From: Notamacropus eugenii
Lineage: Eukaryota; Chordata; Mammalia; Diprotodontia; Macropodidae
Length of the DNA stretch: 64,000 bases
Reading direction: 5' to 3'
Assembly (NCBI RefSeq): GCF_028372415.1
Contig: NC_092875.1
Location: forward strand, 57,400,919-57,464,918
The notes below the pieces were generated by a model. That model had not been told where the DNA came from, made no database searches, and saw only the letters and a program-made list of their open reading frames with translations. A program made the position numbers and the translations under genes. The first letter of the stretch is position 1. Each line of letters begins with the position of its first letter. Shown here in pieces: positions 15,001 through 23,999 of this stretch.

Positions 15001-18000
15001 GGCCCTCCCTGATGTGACACCTTATGTTCTAAAGTCCATCCTAGCACTGACATTCTGCACTCTAAGGTCTTCTCAGTTTGGACATTCTGCGTTCTAAAGG
15101 GCCCCTCCAACTCTGATATTCCTTGTTCTAAGGGTTCTCTTAGCTCTGATATTCCACATACTAACTGTACTCCCAGTTCTGACATTCCTTGTTCTAAGTT
15201 TTATCTCAGTACTGACTTTCATTGTTCTAAGGGCCCTCCCACCTCTGACCTGTGTTCCAAGGGCCCTCCTAGCTCTGATTTTCATTGTTCTAAGGACCCT
15301 GCCCCTTGCTCTGCCCTTCTGTGACTAGGTGGGAGAAGCCAAATCCCATTGCTTCCTAACTGTCACTCAGATGGACTCTGGTCCATTGGGAAGTTGGGGC
15401 CTCACAAGATCATAGTTACTGAAGACAATCATTTAAAGCAGTGTGTCCATGCAGTCAAGGTGTGTTGAAGCATATGGATGAAGCCCAGAGAGGCTGTCAG
15501 GGCAAAGGAAGTAGATTCTCCAGAATCTGGTACAGAAGGGAGAGAATGCCTCAGTATCTAGGCTGAGCTGTGGTGCTCAGATAGAAAGCTTTCTGGGGCT
15601 GATGCACCTAGGGCAGCTGGCAACATGGAATCTTCCCGGGGCTAGGGACTATTTATAGACCCCACAAGACTGGCGGGGCAGGTGTTGGCCGAAAGCAGGG
15701 CCAGGCAAGGCAATAATCGGGGTGTGTGTGTATGTGAGGGGCGGAGTAGGGGGGATGGAAAGGCATCAGGAAAAAAGAGAGCTCTGGGAAGCCAGTCATA
15801 GAAAAGCCATTCCTGTATGTCCACTGACTACTACCTCCTTGGTGCTGAGCTGGGCTTGCCTGAGCTATAGAGGCCTGAAATTCTGGCCCCACCTGAAGGG
15901 AAGGAAGCTCCACTGGCTGCAGCCACTCAGTCACTGACCCTGGGGATGAGAGAGGCCAAGGGAGTCAGAAGCCAAGGTATTGGATTCCTTTCCTGAGGCC
16001 CCTAGGTATGCTCTGTCACTGCTCCAGGTCCCTGTTCCCCATCCTGAACCCAGGTCACCCCAAAGCCCCTCCTCCCTCCCATGGGCTCCCAAGGATATCA
16101 GAGCAAAGAGAAGCATCAGACACTTTCAGAGAGTAAATCTTTTGAGAAGATATGAAAAGACAGGGAGGGATTACAGTTGATCAACTCTTGGAGCTCTGTT
16201 TTTCTCTCTCCTGTTTGGCAGGACTGACTTCTAGGCAAGGACCCTCCCTTTGTCAATGCTTCAGTTTCCAACCCACCGGAAATAAGTTCCAACCATGGGA
16301 TCCAGGGATCCCAGTCCTCTTTCTTAAGAGATAAGTACTTAGAAATCACCAAAAGAAATCTTCTCCAACATACCACTCTTCTCAGAAACCAATGGCTCTC
16401 CACTGCCTATCAAAGAAAGCAGAAACCTTTTATCCTAGTTACCCATTCCTTGAGAATTGCCTGCCCCCCCAGGACCTCCCATGGCTGTTTGCTTGTACCT
16501 TCTAACACACCTGTCATACAATTGTAGAGGCTTGCTCTCTGTGCTAGTGCCTTGCCCCAGACTGGCCTGAAAACTCCATAAAGGCACCAGATTGTCTTCT
16601 CTAAGCTTTATCTTTTGCCCAGCTATAACAGGGTAATGTTGTGTATATAGGAAGTACTTTAATAAAGCATTCACTGAATTGAATTGGTCCTCGAATTCAA
16701 GGCTTTCCTCAATTTGGTGCCATTTAACTGGTCCAACCTTTTATTTCATGCTGCTGCCCATCATGTATTCTGTACTTCAGGAAAAATGGAATGACTCAGA
16801 ATCTCAGTTTGGTGAGACTTCAGAGGGCATTCCTCTCTATAACATCCCTGACAAGTCAGCCCCTGCTTCCGGACCTCCAGTGGGAAACTCACAACCTTTT
16901 AAGATAATCCATTCATCCTTAGGGCTTTCTCCTAACATCAAACACAAATCTACCTTTCAGGGACTGTCTGCCATTGCTCCCAGCCAGCTCTGACTTCTGA
17001 AGCCAAGTAGACCAAACCTAATCACTCCCACTGGACAGGTCTTCAGCTGTGCCCAAACCCTTCCCCTTTTGTGTTCTCTTTACTACACAAAAATACATCC
17101 AACTTCTTTCCACTGAGTCTTGCAGGGGATGGTCCGCAGGGTATCATCCTGGGTGCCCTTTGGGGCACAAGTTCTCCATCCTCTGATTTCATCTTTGTGC
17201 CTGTGCTTGCAACATCCCTCCCCAACCCTGACTCTCTGATCACTGAACCTCTGAATCACTGAACTCCAATCACCTCTTCTAAACCCACTCAAACCTACCC
17301 CATCCCCTTCCCTTCTCCCTCCCCCCAATGATGAGTCCCTCCTCTTTGCTCAGATCCGAAAGTGCTCTCTGCTCTTTCGTCCACTTCCCTTGGTGTCATA
17401 GTTACTTGTGTGCATGTCTGGGGGTGTGCTGGAGCCAGCTCAAACCAGCTTTTGCCAATTATTAAATTTTCAGTGTGAGCATTTATACCTCATAAATCAG
17501 CAAATCAGGGCTTGATTTATTGTTTTGTTGATCATCTAGACTTAAGAAAGTGGAGAAAATGTTAATGATGTAGATTAAATTTTAAAGTATGTGTTCCCCC
17601 TCCCTTTCCCACCCAGAGTTGGTTATTAAACATTTACCAGCACACCCTGGGCATGGTTTCCCCCCCATCAGATTATAAGCCCCTTGAAAGCAGGGTCTCG
17701 AACAGAGTGGATACATTAAAATGGGTGCTGAACTGACTGAACAAACATCACAATAGGGGTATATGACTGAGGAATTCCCAAGGAGGCAAAAACTCAAGTC
17801 ACAGAGGATAGGAGAGCAAAGGCCAGGAGGTGGGAGAGAGCAGAAGGGGAGATAGAAAGTAGTCCAGGTTACTTGAATGCATGAAAGACAGAAGCAGTAT
17901 GACACGAGGCCAGAAAGGCAGTTTAGAGCCAGACTGTGGAGACAAAGACACACTCACACACCACTGATGGTACAGAGGGACTGGGGTGCCAGTCAAAGAC

Positions 18001-19298
18001 CAAGGTGGGGCTGCGGGCAGAAGTTCTCAGGCTAAGCTCACCAAAGAGTGACCAGGTAGAGAACAGCAAAGTAGAAAACCCTACAGGGGACAGAGGTTTA
18101 AAGCTCTCCTAACTTCCACCCCCAATCCTGGAAGGGATCCCTGAGCTTGGATGCCTCTGTGTAAGTAGCATTGACTTTCTCTGATCTGTGATGGGTTTAG
18201 CAGGGATAGAGGTACCCCTATCCCAGAATGCCCAAGGGAGGTCAGGAACAAGAGCTCTGTGAGATTGCTCAGATATAAGAGGGGGTTTGGCCGAGAGGGG
18301 CATAAGTCAGGACCCCAGCATCCTGGCTTCCAATGGAAGGGACTGCTGCATTTCTCATTGAGTCTTCCCAAAGTGAAGGAGTCAGTCAATGCTTGTCTCC
18401 CTCCTGCTAAGTAAACTGAAGTATTAGCAAGGGGACATATCCAGCCATCCAGCCCTCAGAGGCTACACGTTCAGCACACCTGGCCCCTCTGCCCTTCCAT
18501 TCAGTGAGGAAGGAGGACACACCAGACCTTGCCTAGGTCCAGCTTAGCCCCAGGCACCTTAACCCAGCTGAGCCCAGACACCTGGCTCTCATTTGCCTTA
18601 GCCCTTCCCTTCTCTGGCCCCTGGTTTCCCACTGTGTAGCTAGCAGTCAGTCTTTCTGAAAAGGGTGATGGAAAGAAGGGGAGTAAACCCCTAGGAATCT
18701 ACACCATTTGCTTAGAGATCCACAGAGAGGCAAGAAGCCCTAGGGAGAGAACAAAGACCCATGGACCATAGATATATGGCAGGTTAAAGGTCACATGAGC
18801 CATCACTAGTCATGACCAGGAGGATTCCCAATGGGAGGTAGGAGATAGACCAACTCTCACTTACCACTCTCACCCCCAAACCTGGGGAGTAAGGATTCAG
18901 CCAGGCCAGTCTTTCTGAGCAGGCCAATAAGCAGAGCTAGGTTTTCATTCCTGCTCTGCCTTGTATCCCTGTGGAACCAAAGCCATTTTTGCCTAACAAG
19001 GTGCCATTCCCCCTCCTCCCTTCCCTCCCAGCTGGAGGCATGCCATGCTCTCCTGGTTACTGTACCCCTTGACCCCCTTACCAGCAACACCATCATTATC
19101 CTGGGGATCCCTGAGGCCTTCCATGCTTCTGAGACCAGGGGGCCTGGCTGGATACAGGGCTGCCACAGGGCTACCCTCCTCACCATCTTCAGCTTCCACA
19201 TCTTCTTCACTTTCTGATCTCAAGACCAGGCTGGGTGGTGTCTCAGGGGCAGCAGGCCTGGGTGGTGGGGCTGTGCCCCCCCCAGGGGGGCCTTCCAT
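1..19298 (-). CDS. WIZ: Probable WIZ, N-terminal coding exons (partial, runs off window)
   Basis: Three coding exons on the minus strand: 19298-19082 (start ATG in ggATGG), 2490-2412, and 57 to beyond base 1. Phases match (72 codons plus 1; 79 bp; remainder) and no stop intervenes. The product begins MEGPPGGGTAPPPRPAAP, then an acidic block SESEEDVEAEDGEEG, then DGPPHHGLGDTLPSAS and RDGGGAEFPLGSPPLLL. It resembles the N-terminus of long WIZ isoforms as I remember mouse WIZ (MEG start, acidic block, GLxxxLP, GSPP). WIZ is the gene directly downstream of RASAL3 in human, on the same strand. WIZ is a wide-spaced C2H2 zinc-finger protein of the G9a/GLP complex; its fingers are not in this window. 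The weak point is that the identification rests on position and memory. Confidence 0.65.
58..2411. other. WIZ intron with MIR-type SINEs
   Basis: Intronic DNA. About 180-330 and 1,640-1,905 hold minus-strand MIR-type SINEs (gatgaggaaa...gaggt cores). About 1,170-1,300 is a plus-strand copy with a tail reading ctctatgattctta. About 1,475-1,545 is the end of an hAT-like DNA transposon (cttcttaaaccttttcac). About 1,024-1,125 is GA-rich low complexity, and 2,010-2,065 is an L2-type tail. Between 380 and 1,000 the sequence looks unique, with a perfect MEF2-type CTATTTATAG near 682 and a TTCCCAGCATGCA (ZNF143-like) near 706. Confidence 0.6.
2412..2490 (-). other. WIZ: WIZ exon 3 (79 bp)
   Basis: Acceptor ctttgttacag and donor gtgagt enclose 79 bp. 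Joined to exon 2 it reads DGPPHHGLGDTLPSASAA; in the alternative frame it begins with an ATG exactly at the exon start (MGHPIMASATPSP), which could be a second start after alternative first-exon use. Both frames stay open across this exon, but the first also stays open and protein-like into the next exon. Confidence 0.65.
2785..3720 (-). repeat. Two MIR-type SINEs
   Basis: Copies at about 2,785-2,975 and 3,440-3,720, both reversed. They are recognisable by ttgacagatgaagaaactgag / tttacagatgaggaaac, the reversed B-box-side text cacaactaatac and the reversed head gacttcaagcc. The stretch between them shows nothing I can name. A short GAT triplet run is at 3,472-3,487. Confidence 0.75.
4020..4277 (-). 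repeat. Mar1-type marsupial SINE
   Basis: Near full-length reversed copy: tail text gtccaactcttcatgacccc, gtggtttgccatttccttct, then the tRNA-like part with gccagatttgaa, and the head ccactatgccacctagctgc. This family is typical of marsupials. Confidence 0.85.
4300..7980 (-). repeat. MIR-type SINE with (AAT)n edge, split by a LINE-1
   Basis: The 5' and 3' parts (about 4,300-4,358 and 7,779-7,980) form one reversed MIR if the LINE-1 between them is removed: (AAT)n, then gctttaatattttcaaagc, tcattttacagataaggaaa and so on. The nesting shows that the MIR is the older of the two. Confidence 0.7.
4359..7766 (+). mobile_element. LINE-1, internally deleted, with 12-bp target duplication
   Basis: Marsupial-type LINE-1 in plus orientation. 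It starts with the usual 5' text (gtggagtcaagacagtgg), has ORF1 remains at about 5,020-6,050 (a block reading DLENRSREDNLRIIRL is typical of L1 ORF1), and ends with ORF2 C-terminal sequence and an AATAAA-rich tail. The endonuclease and reverse-transcriptase parts of ORF2 are missing: text ending atcataactg near 6,725 is followed at once by the late ORF2 segment (atttatagcaaatctctctg). Flanks are aataactcatgt (4,347-4,358) and aataactcttgt (7,767-7,778), a target duplication with one change. ORF1 is interrupted by stops, so the copy is dead. Confidence 0.9.
8370..8675 (+). repeat. Two adjacent MIR-type SINE copies
   Basis: First copy at about 8,370-8,515 (gggttcaaagcccagttctt through a tail with cccatccagcttcaac), second at about 8,519-8,675 (cctcagtttcttcatctgta). 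Both are in plus orientation and diverged. The open frame 8014-8403 on the minus strand lies mostly across this and is not a gene. Confidence 0.65.
9285..10610. repeat. MIR, LINE-1 tail, MIR cluster
   Basis: About 9,285-9,490 is a reversed MIR-type SINE. About 9,720-10,270 is a diverged LINE-1 3' end in plus orientation (tatttatagcagcattttt, gcaaagaactggaaac). About 10,370-10,610 is a plus-strand MIR (ctcctctgagtcttagtttc). A ggggggga run sits at 10,071-10,078. Confidence 0.65.
11125..13430. repeat. Cluster of old SINE and LINE pieces in WIZ intron
   Basis: Reversed MIR-type copies at about 11,125-11,300, 11,540-11,710, 12,330-12,450 and 12,870-13,015. About 11,880-12,120 is a plus-strand dispersed repeat of the 'gatacaaagaaaggcaaaa' type seen again near 22,740 and 47,815. 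About 13,370-13,415 is an L2-like scrap. Between them I see no exon. Confidence 0.55.
13820..14060 (-). repeat. MIR/L3-tailed SINE
   Basis: Text aatcataggattataaaatc, agctggaagggacctta and the following reversed MIR-type core mark an old SINE with an L3/CR1-type tail. An A-run (a13) lies at 13,981-13,993. It leads directly into the minisatellite that follows. Confidence 0.65.
14100..15300 (+). repeat. 33-bp minisatellite, about 35 diverged units
   Basis: The unit is close to gttctaagggccctcccagc followed by tctgacattctgt, with lengths of 31-36 bp. Units are diverged from each other but the phase is easy to follow by 'gttctaag' and 'agctctgac'. The unit looks like the 3' tail of L3/CR1 LINEs (ggtcccttccagctc, attctatgattct). 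The 33-bp length keeps frame, so open frames of 108 and 63 codons on the minus strand show an 11-residue repeat; these are not genes. Confidence 0.9.
15300..18990. other. WIZ intron, mostly unique sequence
   Basis: Few repeats: L2-type tails at about 16,560-16,690 (cttaataaagcattcactg) and 17,650-17,745. Around 15,600-15,720 is a GC-richer patch with CAGCTG, CAGGTG and a perfect MEF2-type CTATTTATAG at about 15,648-15,657, which could be an enhancer. No splice-bounded open frame was convincing. Confidence 0.45.
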
Positions 19299-19355
19299 CC
19301 CTGGGCTCCGGAGGCTTAGCAGGACATTGTAACAGGCATCCAGCTCACCAGGAAT
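19082..19355 (-). other. WIZ: WIZ exon 2 (first coding exon)
   Basis: A 274-bp exon bounded by acceptor ctctcctgccag and donor gtaagg. The frame is open from its first base (IPGELDACYNVLLSLRS before the ATG), so a start in an upstream exon is possible. The CpG-island exon I see has no in-frame ATG, so MEGPP at 19298 is the preferred start. Codons are GC-rich and the product is Pro/Glu-rich, without a recognised fold. Confidence 0.75.
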
Positions 19356-19359
19356 CTGG

Positions 19360-20550
19360 CAGGAGAGAACAGAGAACACTTAGGGAAGGAGAGAAGGAGG
19401 TGGCTCCCAGAGGCTCACAAAGCAGAGTGACAGAACACAGCAGGATCATGAAGCAGAAGGGAAGGATTAAGAAGTTCCTGGTCAAAGAGTAGCAAGAAGC
19501 CCTTAGGACTCCTGGTTTCTCTCCCCAGCTCTGCTTTTCCTGTGTCCCCACTCCTCAGCCATCTACTCTCCCCTGACATACTTTAGCACCCCCACCCCAA
19601 AAGTCAGCAGATTAGAGGTCAGACTCAGGGAGGCCCCAGAAGAAGGATGACAGGAGAAGGAGAACTCCCTGGTCCAGAAACAAAGAGTTAGCTGGGGGTG
19701 GGGGTGGGGGGATCTGAGCCAGTTTCCTATAAATACCTTCAAGGTAACAGCAGAAAGTGAAGGACAGGAATGAGGCACTGTCTCAAGAGACAGGTTGGGA
19801 AGAGAGAGGAATGGGGCCCACTGACTGAGGCCAGGGAGAGGTATGGGGGAGGGAGGGGTAGCTTTTGGGTAAGAGAGTAGGAGACAGGCAAAGCAGTGAA
19901 GATTACCAAGGACTCCTGGGGCAAGAGTAGCAGAACTACCCCACTCCTCCCAGTCTGTTGGTTCCCTGTTTGGGGTTTAGAGCCCACAGGACCAGAGGCC
20001 TGGCATATCCCTGGGTATTACCTAAGGAAAACTGATTTTTGTGAGCTCCAAAGGGCCATCCTCAACCTGGCCTAAGCAGACCCAAGTCCTCATTCCTGAT
20101 AACTGTCCTTGTGTCCAAAAAATAGGTCCAGGCAATAAGGCACTGGCTTTCAACTGATCCTGGCCCAAAAGCAAGGGGTCAGAAGAGAAGAAAAATGGTG
20201 CCTCATGGAGATGCTACAGAGGCAGTTAAGATACATAGTCTCCTGCCCCAATCTAGGGACAAGCAAGTTTTCTTCCCTGAATAGCAGGGTGACAATTAGC
20301 TAAAGAGTAGGCTCCAAGTCTCTGGGCACAGTTGGTACTGGGAGGCCACTGTCATTCCTGCAAGTGACAGGGACAAGATTTTCAGGGACTCTGGCTCCTT
20401 GGGTGATGATGCCTGGGTGGCCCTAGGGATCGGGAGGTAGGATGGTGGGGTTGAGGCAGCAAAAGCCCAGTCTCTTCAGCCCCAGAAGACCCAATGACTG
20501 CTGGGCCATGTCAGGTTGGCACCTGTAACTATCTCTTCAGTATGCTAAGT
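19360..20550. other. WIZ intron 1, unique part
   Basis: Unique-looking sequence between exon 2 and the purine tract. It contains a (G)5T(G)5 run at about 19,693-19,710. Nothing else can be named. Confidence 0.4.
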
Positions 20551-20554
20551 CTAC

Positions 20555-21240
20555 ACTACAAGTGAGGGGGAAAGAGAAGGTGCAAAGGGAAAAAGAAAGA
20601 GGGAAAGAGAGGAAAGGAGAAGAGAGGGGAGAAGGAAATGGGAAGAAAGGGAAAGAGAGGGAAGAGGAAGGGAAGGAAGAAAAAAGAAATAGAAAAGGAG
20701 AGAAGGGATAGGGAAGATAGAGGAGAGGGGAGGGAAAATAAATAGGAAAGGGGAGGGAAGGTGGGGGCAAGGAAAGGAAAGAGGAAGAAAGGAAAGAGGA
20801 GGGAAAATAGGAAAGGAAGGAAGAAGGGAAGATAGGGAGGGAAGGGGAAAGGAAAGAAGGGGAGGGAGGGAAGGAAAGGCGGGAGGGAAGAAAGATGGGA
20901 GGAAAGATAAGGAAGGGGGAGAGAAGAAAGGAAAGGAAGATAGGGAGGGAAGGAAGGAAAGAAAGGGAGAGAGAAAGAAAGGGGAGGAAGGATAGGAAAT
21001 TAAGGAAAGAATGGGAGGGAAGGAAGAGAGGGAAGTTAGGGAGGGAAGGAAGGAAAGAAAGGGGAGGGAGGAGAGGGAAGGAAGGATGGACGGGAAAGGG
21101 GATCGAAGGAAGGGGAAAGGGGAGGGAGGGGGAAGGGAAGGAAGCGAAGCAAGAAAGGAAGGGAAGGAAAAGAAGGGAGAAAAGAAGGGAAAGAAGGGGG
21201 AAGGGAAAGGAAAGAGGAGAGAAGGTACGGGAAAGAGGCG
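20555..21240. repeat. Purine-rich tract (GGAAAGGA-like), WIZ intron 1
   Basis: Nearly 700 bp in which the plus strand is almost only A and G, in irregular GGGAAGGA/GAAAGG units. It ends sharply at the edge of the CpG island. In the minus-strand transcript it is a pyrimidine tract. It could form triplex DNA. The long minus-strand open frames here (310 and 392 codons) encode only Ser/Phe/Leu/Pro runs and are rejected as genes. Confidence 0.9.
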
Positions 21241-22100
21241 GAGATGGGGGAGGGGTCCGGAGACCCAGGCCCGCGTCCGCGGGGGCTCCAGGCCTCCCGG
21301 GCTCCCTCCCCCAGGGGAGAAGAGATCCAGGACCGGGCCCACCCCAGCCCCCAGGTCGGCCCAGCCCCCAGCCCCCAGCCCCCAGCCGAGGGGAAAGCGG
21401 CCCCGCCTCCCGAGGACACCTGCCCCGGGGCTCCCCCGGCCCCCTGCCCCGGTTCGCCCCTCTCCCCACCTGCCCGGACCCCGCCCCCCAGCCCCGCCCC
21501 CGTATAGGCCCCGCCCCCGGGCCCTCGAGCCCCCCGCCCCTTGGCCCCCGGGGGTCCCGGCCGTGCCGGGCAGTGGGGGAAGGGGGGGCGGGCGCGGGGT
21601 CGGGGCCGGGACCGGGCCGGGGCCTCTCCCTCCCCCGGCGGCTCCGCCCCGCCCCGCCCGCAGCGTCGGGGGCTCCCTGGGCCGGGCCGGGTCGGACCAG
21701 GCGGGCGGGGGTCCTGGGGCTAGACTCACCGCAGGGCGGCGCTGCCGGCCGGCCCGGAGCGCTCCGGGCTCCGTTCAGCGCGGCCGCCGCTGCCGCTGCC
21801 GCTGCCGCCGCCGCCTGTCCCGGTCCCGCGGCCTCCGCCGCCGCGCCGGGGACATTGTCCCTTTAAATCTCTCCCCCGGCCCCCTCCCGCCCCGCGGCCC
21901 GGCCGCTCCGCCCCCCGGCGCGCCGCCGTGACCTCAGCGCGACAGCCCCGTCGTGACGCCATGTTGGGGAGGTCGGGGTCACTTCCCCCCCCCCCCCCCC
22001 CGCCCCCTCCCGTCCCCCCAGTCGCCGCCGCGGTTTCCCTTTGGGGTAGGGGGGTAAAGAAGGGGTGTGGCAGGTAGCGCGCCGCCATGTTCAGAGTGGC
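21240..22100 (-). promoter_or_regulatory. CpG island, likely WIZ promoter
   Basis: About 860 bp of very GC- and CpG-rich DNA with many ccgcccc/gggcgg Sp1-type boxes. A GCCGCCATGTT YY1-type site lies at about 22,081-22,091, a related gccatgtt near 21,958, and a TGACG half-site near 21,953. It contains a run of 17 C (21,985-22,001). No TATA box. Open frames of 300 or more codons on both strands across this stretch come from base composition, not from coding. Confidence 0.75.
21730..21870 (-). other. WIZ: WIZ non-coding first exon
   Basis: A strong donor (CTGCG|GTGAGT) ends at 21730 inside the CpG island, with a GC-rich exon before it on the minus strand. Its only early ATG (near 21,857) soon meets a stop, so the exon is probably untranslated. 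The start of the exon is not readable; 21,870 is a guess. Confidence 0.45.
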
Positions 22101-22139
22101 TAGGACATCTGCCGACTTAAAGGGGCCGCAGTCCTTTAG

Positions 22140-22330
22140 GAGTGCTCCTGGCTCTGGAAGGGACCTTTAAGAAATCATCCAACCCTCTCATTTTACAGAG
22201 GAGAAGAGTGCAGCCCAGAAGAAGGCAAGTGACTAACCCAAGGTCACGAAGCAAGTAAGTGGCCTGGCCGTGTTCAAAGCCAAGTCCTTGAGCTCCAGAT
22301 CCAGACCCAGACTCCTGGACCGCCTTCCTC
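22140..22330 (-). repeat. MIR/L3-tailed SINE
   Basis: Text ggctctggaagggaccttt, cattttacagaggagaag, aaggtcacgaagcaagtaag in reversed order of a MIR-type SINE, just upstream of the WIZ CpG island. Confidence 0.65.
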
Positions 22331-22984
22331 CCTGTCTGGGTTTTCTCTGGGGGTCTAAAAAGGGGCACCTGCTGCTCTTTGCACTTCCCAACTTTTTACC
22401 AAAGCCAAAAATATGGCACCTGTTACAATGACAGCAGAATGGGGCGGTGGGGAGAGGAGTGGGGAGAGTCAGAGGGAACCTCCATCACTCTGTGCCTCGG
22501 TTTACCTAACCCCCATGTAGGAAATTATCCGTGGCACGTGACAGCCAAAAGGCATTGGGCGCCCACCCAGGGAGGAGCTCCCCTCCCCCCCTACCTGGCT
22601 CAGAACCACATCTGGACCCTTGTAATCAGCTCCGGTCACCACATCTTAGGGAGGAAGGCAGGAGGACCTGGGCACCTGAATTTGGAGATGGGGGTGGGGC
22701 AAGATCTTTGGTGTCGTCTAAGCCAGCCAAGCCCACGTGCATTTCTATTCCAGGCTTCCCACGTGTCTGGTGCTGTGCCAAGCTTGCGGTACAAACACGA
22801 GCATAAAGAAAAAGATATTCCCAGCCCTCTGGGCGCTTACCTTCTAATGGAAACAACACCGAGAAAGGGAGGCTGAAAAGCTGTTCCACGGCTAAGCGAG
22901 CGGATCTGGTTCTCAGAGCGCTGTCAAACCCTAGAACTAGAGTTCCGTTCCACCAGGGCCTAGAGAACATGACATACCTGGAAC

Positions 22985-23184
22985 ACTGAAGAAAGGGGGC
23001 TGTTTAACCTGGACAGGACATCTGAAGAACGGGGCACCTGGCTTCAAGTATTTGAAAGGGTTTCACAAGGAAGACTGATTCGATTTGAACTGCTTGGTTC
23101 CAGAATACATCACTGGGATCATTGAGGGAAGGGGAAGGGCAGGGGGAAATTGCAGAGAGACAGATTTAAGTTCAATTTTTGAAC

Positions 23185-23226
<42 letters not shown>

Positions 23227-23630
23227 TGATTTCACTGGCATAGGAAACCCTCCCAACGAAGAGCTGCCTCTATTTTGGATTGATTGTGCTGTCTTCCTGG
23301 AGAAATTAGTGGACTTGCCCAGGGTCACACAGCCAGAAGGTATCCAAGGCTGATTGTGAACCTAGGTCTTAACTCCTAGGCTATTCCTCTTTGTCCACTA
23401 AGTGCTGCCTCTCTGTGAGAAAAGCCTTTCTCACAATTAGAGCTGCCCCAAAAATCTTTTAGATCCCGCTCACCCTCCTAGGAGTCTTCACTGGTGGAGG
23501 TCTTCAAGCAAAGATTGAATGATCACTCACCAAATAGGTGGTAGTTGAATTTTTGTTTCAGCTAAAGATGAAATCAATGACCTCTGAGATCTCTTCCAAC
23601 TTTGAGATTCTATAATTGTAAGAATTGTCA
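22985..23630 (+). repeat. L3/CR1 LINE 3' end, split by a SINE and (TG)n
   Basis: Outer parts read like an L3 3' end: cctggacaggacatctgaag, gaactgcttggttcc, then cacaattagagctgcccc, gtggaggtcttcaagcaaag, and the tail gatctcttccaactttgaga. Between about 23,180 and 23,415 lies an insert with a (TG)n run (23,187-23,227) and a reversed tRNA-type SINE (ttgcccagggtcacacagcc). Confidence 0.75.
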
Positions 23631-23711
23631 CTAGGGGAATGTCATTAGGAATTCAAAGAAAAAGAAAATTTGCTCAGCTTCAGAATGGGTCCCAATTTTT
23701 AATGTCTAAAC

Positions 23712-23885
23712 CAGGAGTGGGGAACCCAGAGTCTCCAGGCCAAACATGGCCCTCTAGGTCCTCAAGTTGAGCCTTTGACTGAATCCAAACTTCTCAGAAC
23801 AAATCCTCTTAATAAAAAGATTTGTTCTGTAAAACTTACACTCAGTCAAAAGGCTGCATCTGAGGTCCAAGGTTCCCTACCACAG
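23712..23885. mobile_element. Palindromic hAT-type MITE
   Basis: About 175 bp. The left end caggagtggggaacc pairs with the right end ggttccctaccacag, and the inside is also self-complementary (tttgactgaatccaaact / cttacactcagtcaaaagg; ccaaacatggccctctaggtcc against the rest). The centre is aacaaatcctcttaataaa. Flanks are gtctaaac on the left and gtttagac on the right (if the right boundary is one base earlier), as from a GTCTAGAC target site with one change in each copy. Non-coding. Confidence 0.75.
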
Positions 23886-23999
23886 TTTAGACTATAAAGT
23901 ATTCTGATATAGCTATGGTACGCAAGCCTGTCTCTCAGCCCATTCCCTGTGAGCTGGAGTCCTTTTTGGCACTCAGATGAGGAAGGCATATCTTAGAAT

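Noticed and set aside
20537-21931. Four long overlapping open frames (306-392 codons) on both strands
   Set aside because: They lie on the purine tract and CpG island. Their products are only Ser/Phe/Leu/Pro or Arg/Lys/Glu/Gly runs, with no splice logic and no domain.
22379-22876. Plus-strand 165-codon open frame
   Set aside because: It crosses intergenic sequence and an old repeat near 22,740. There is no splice context or recognised domain.
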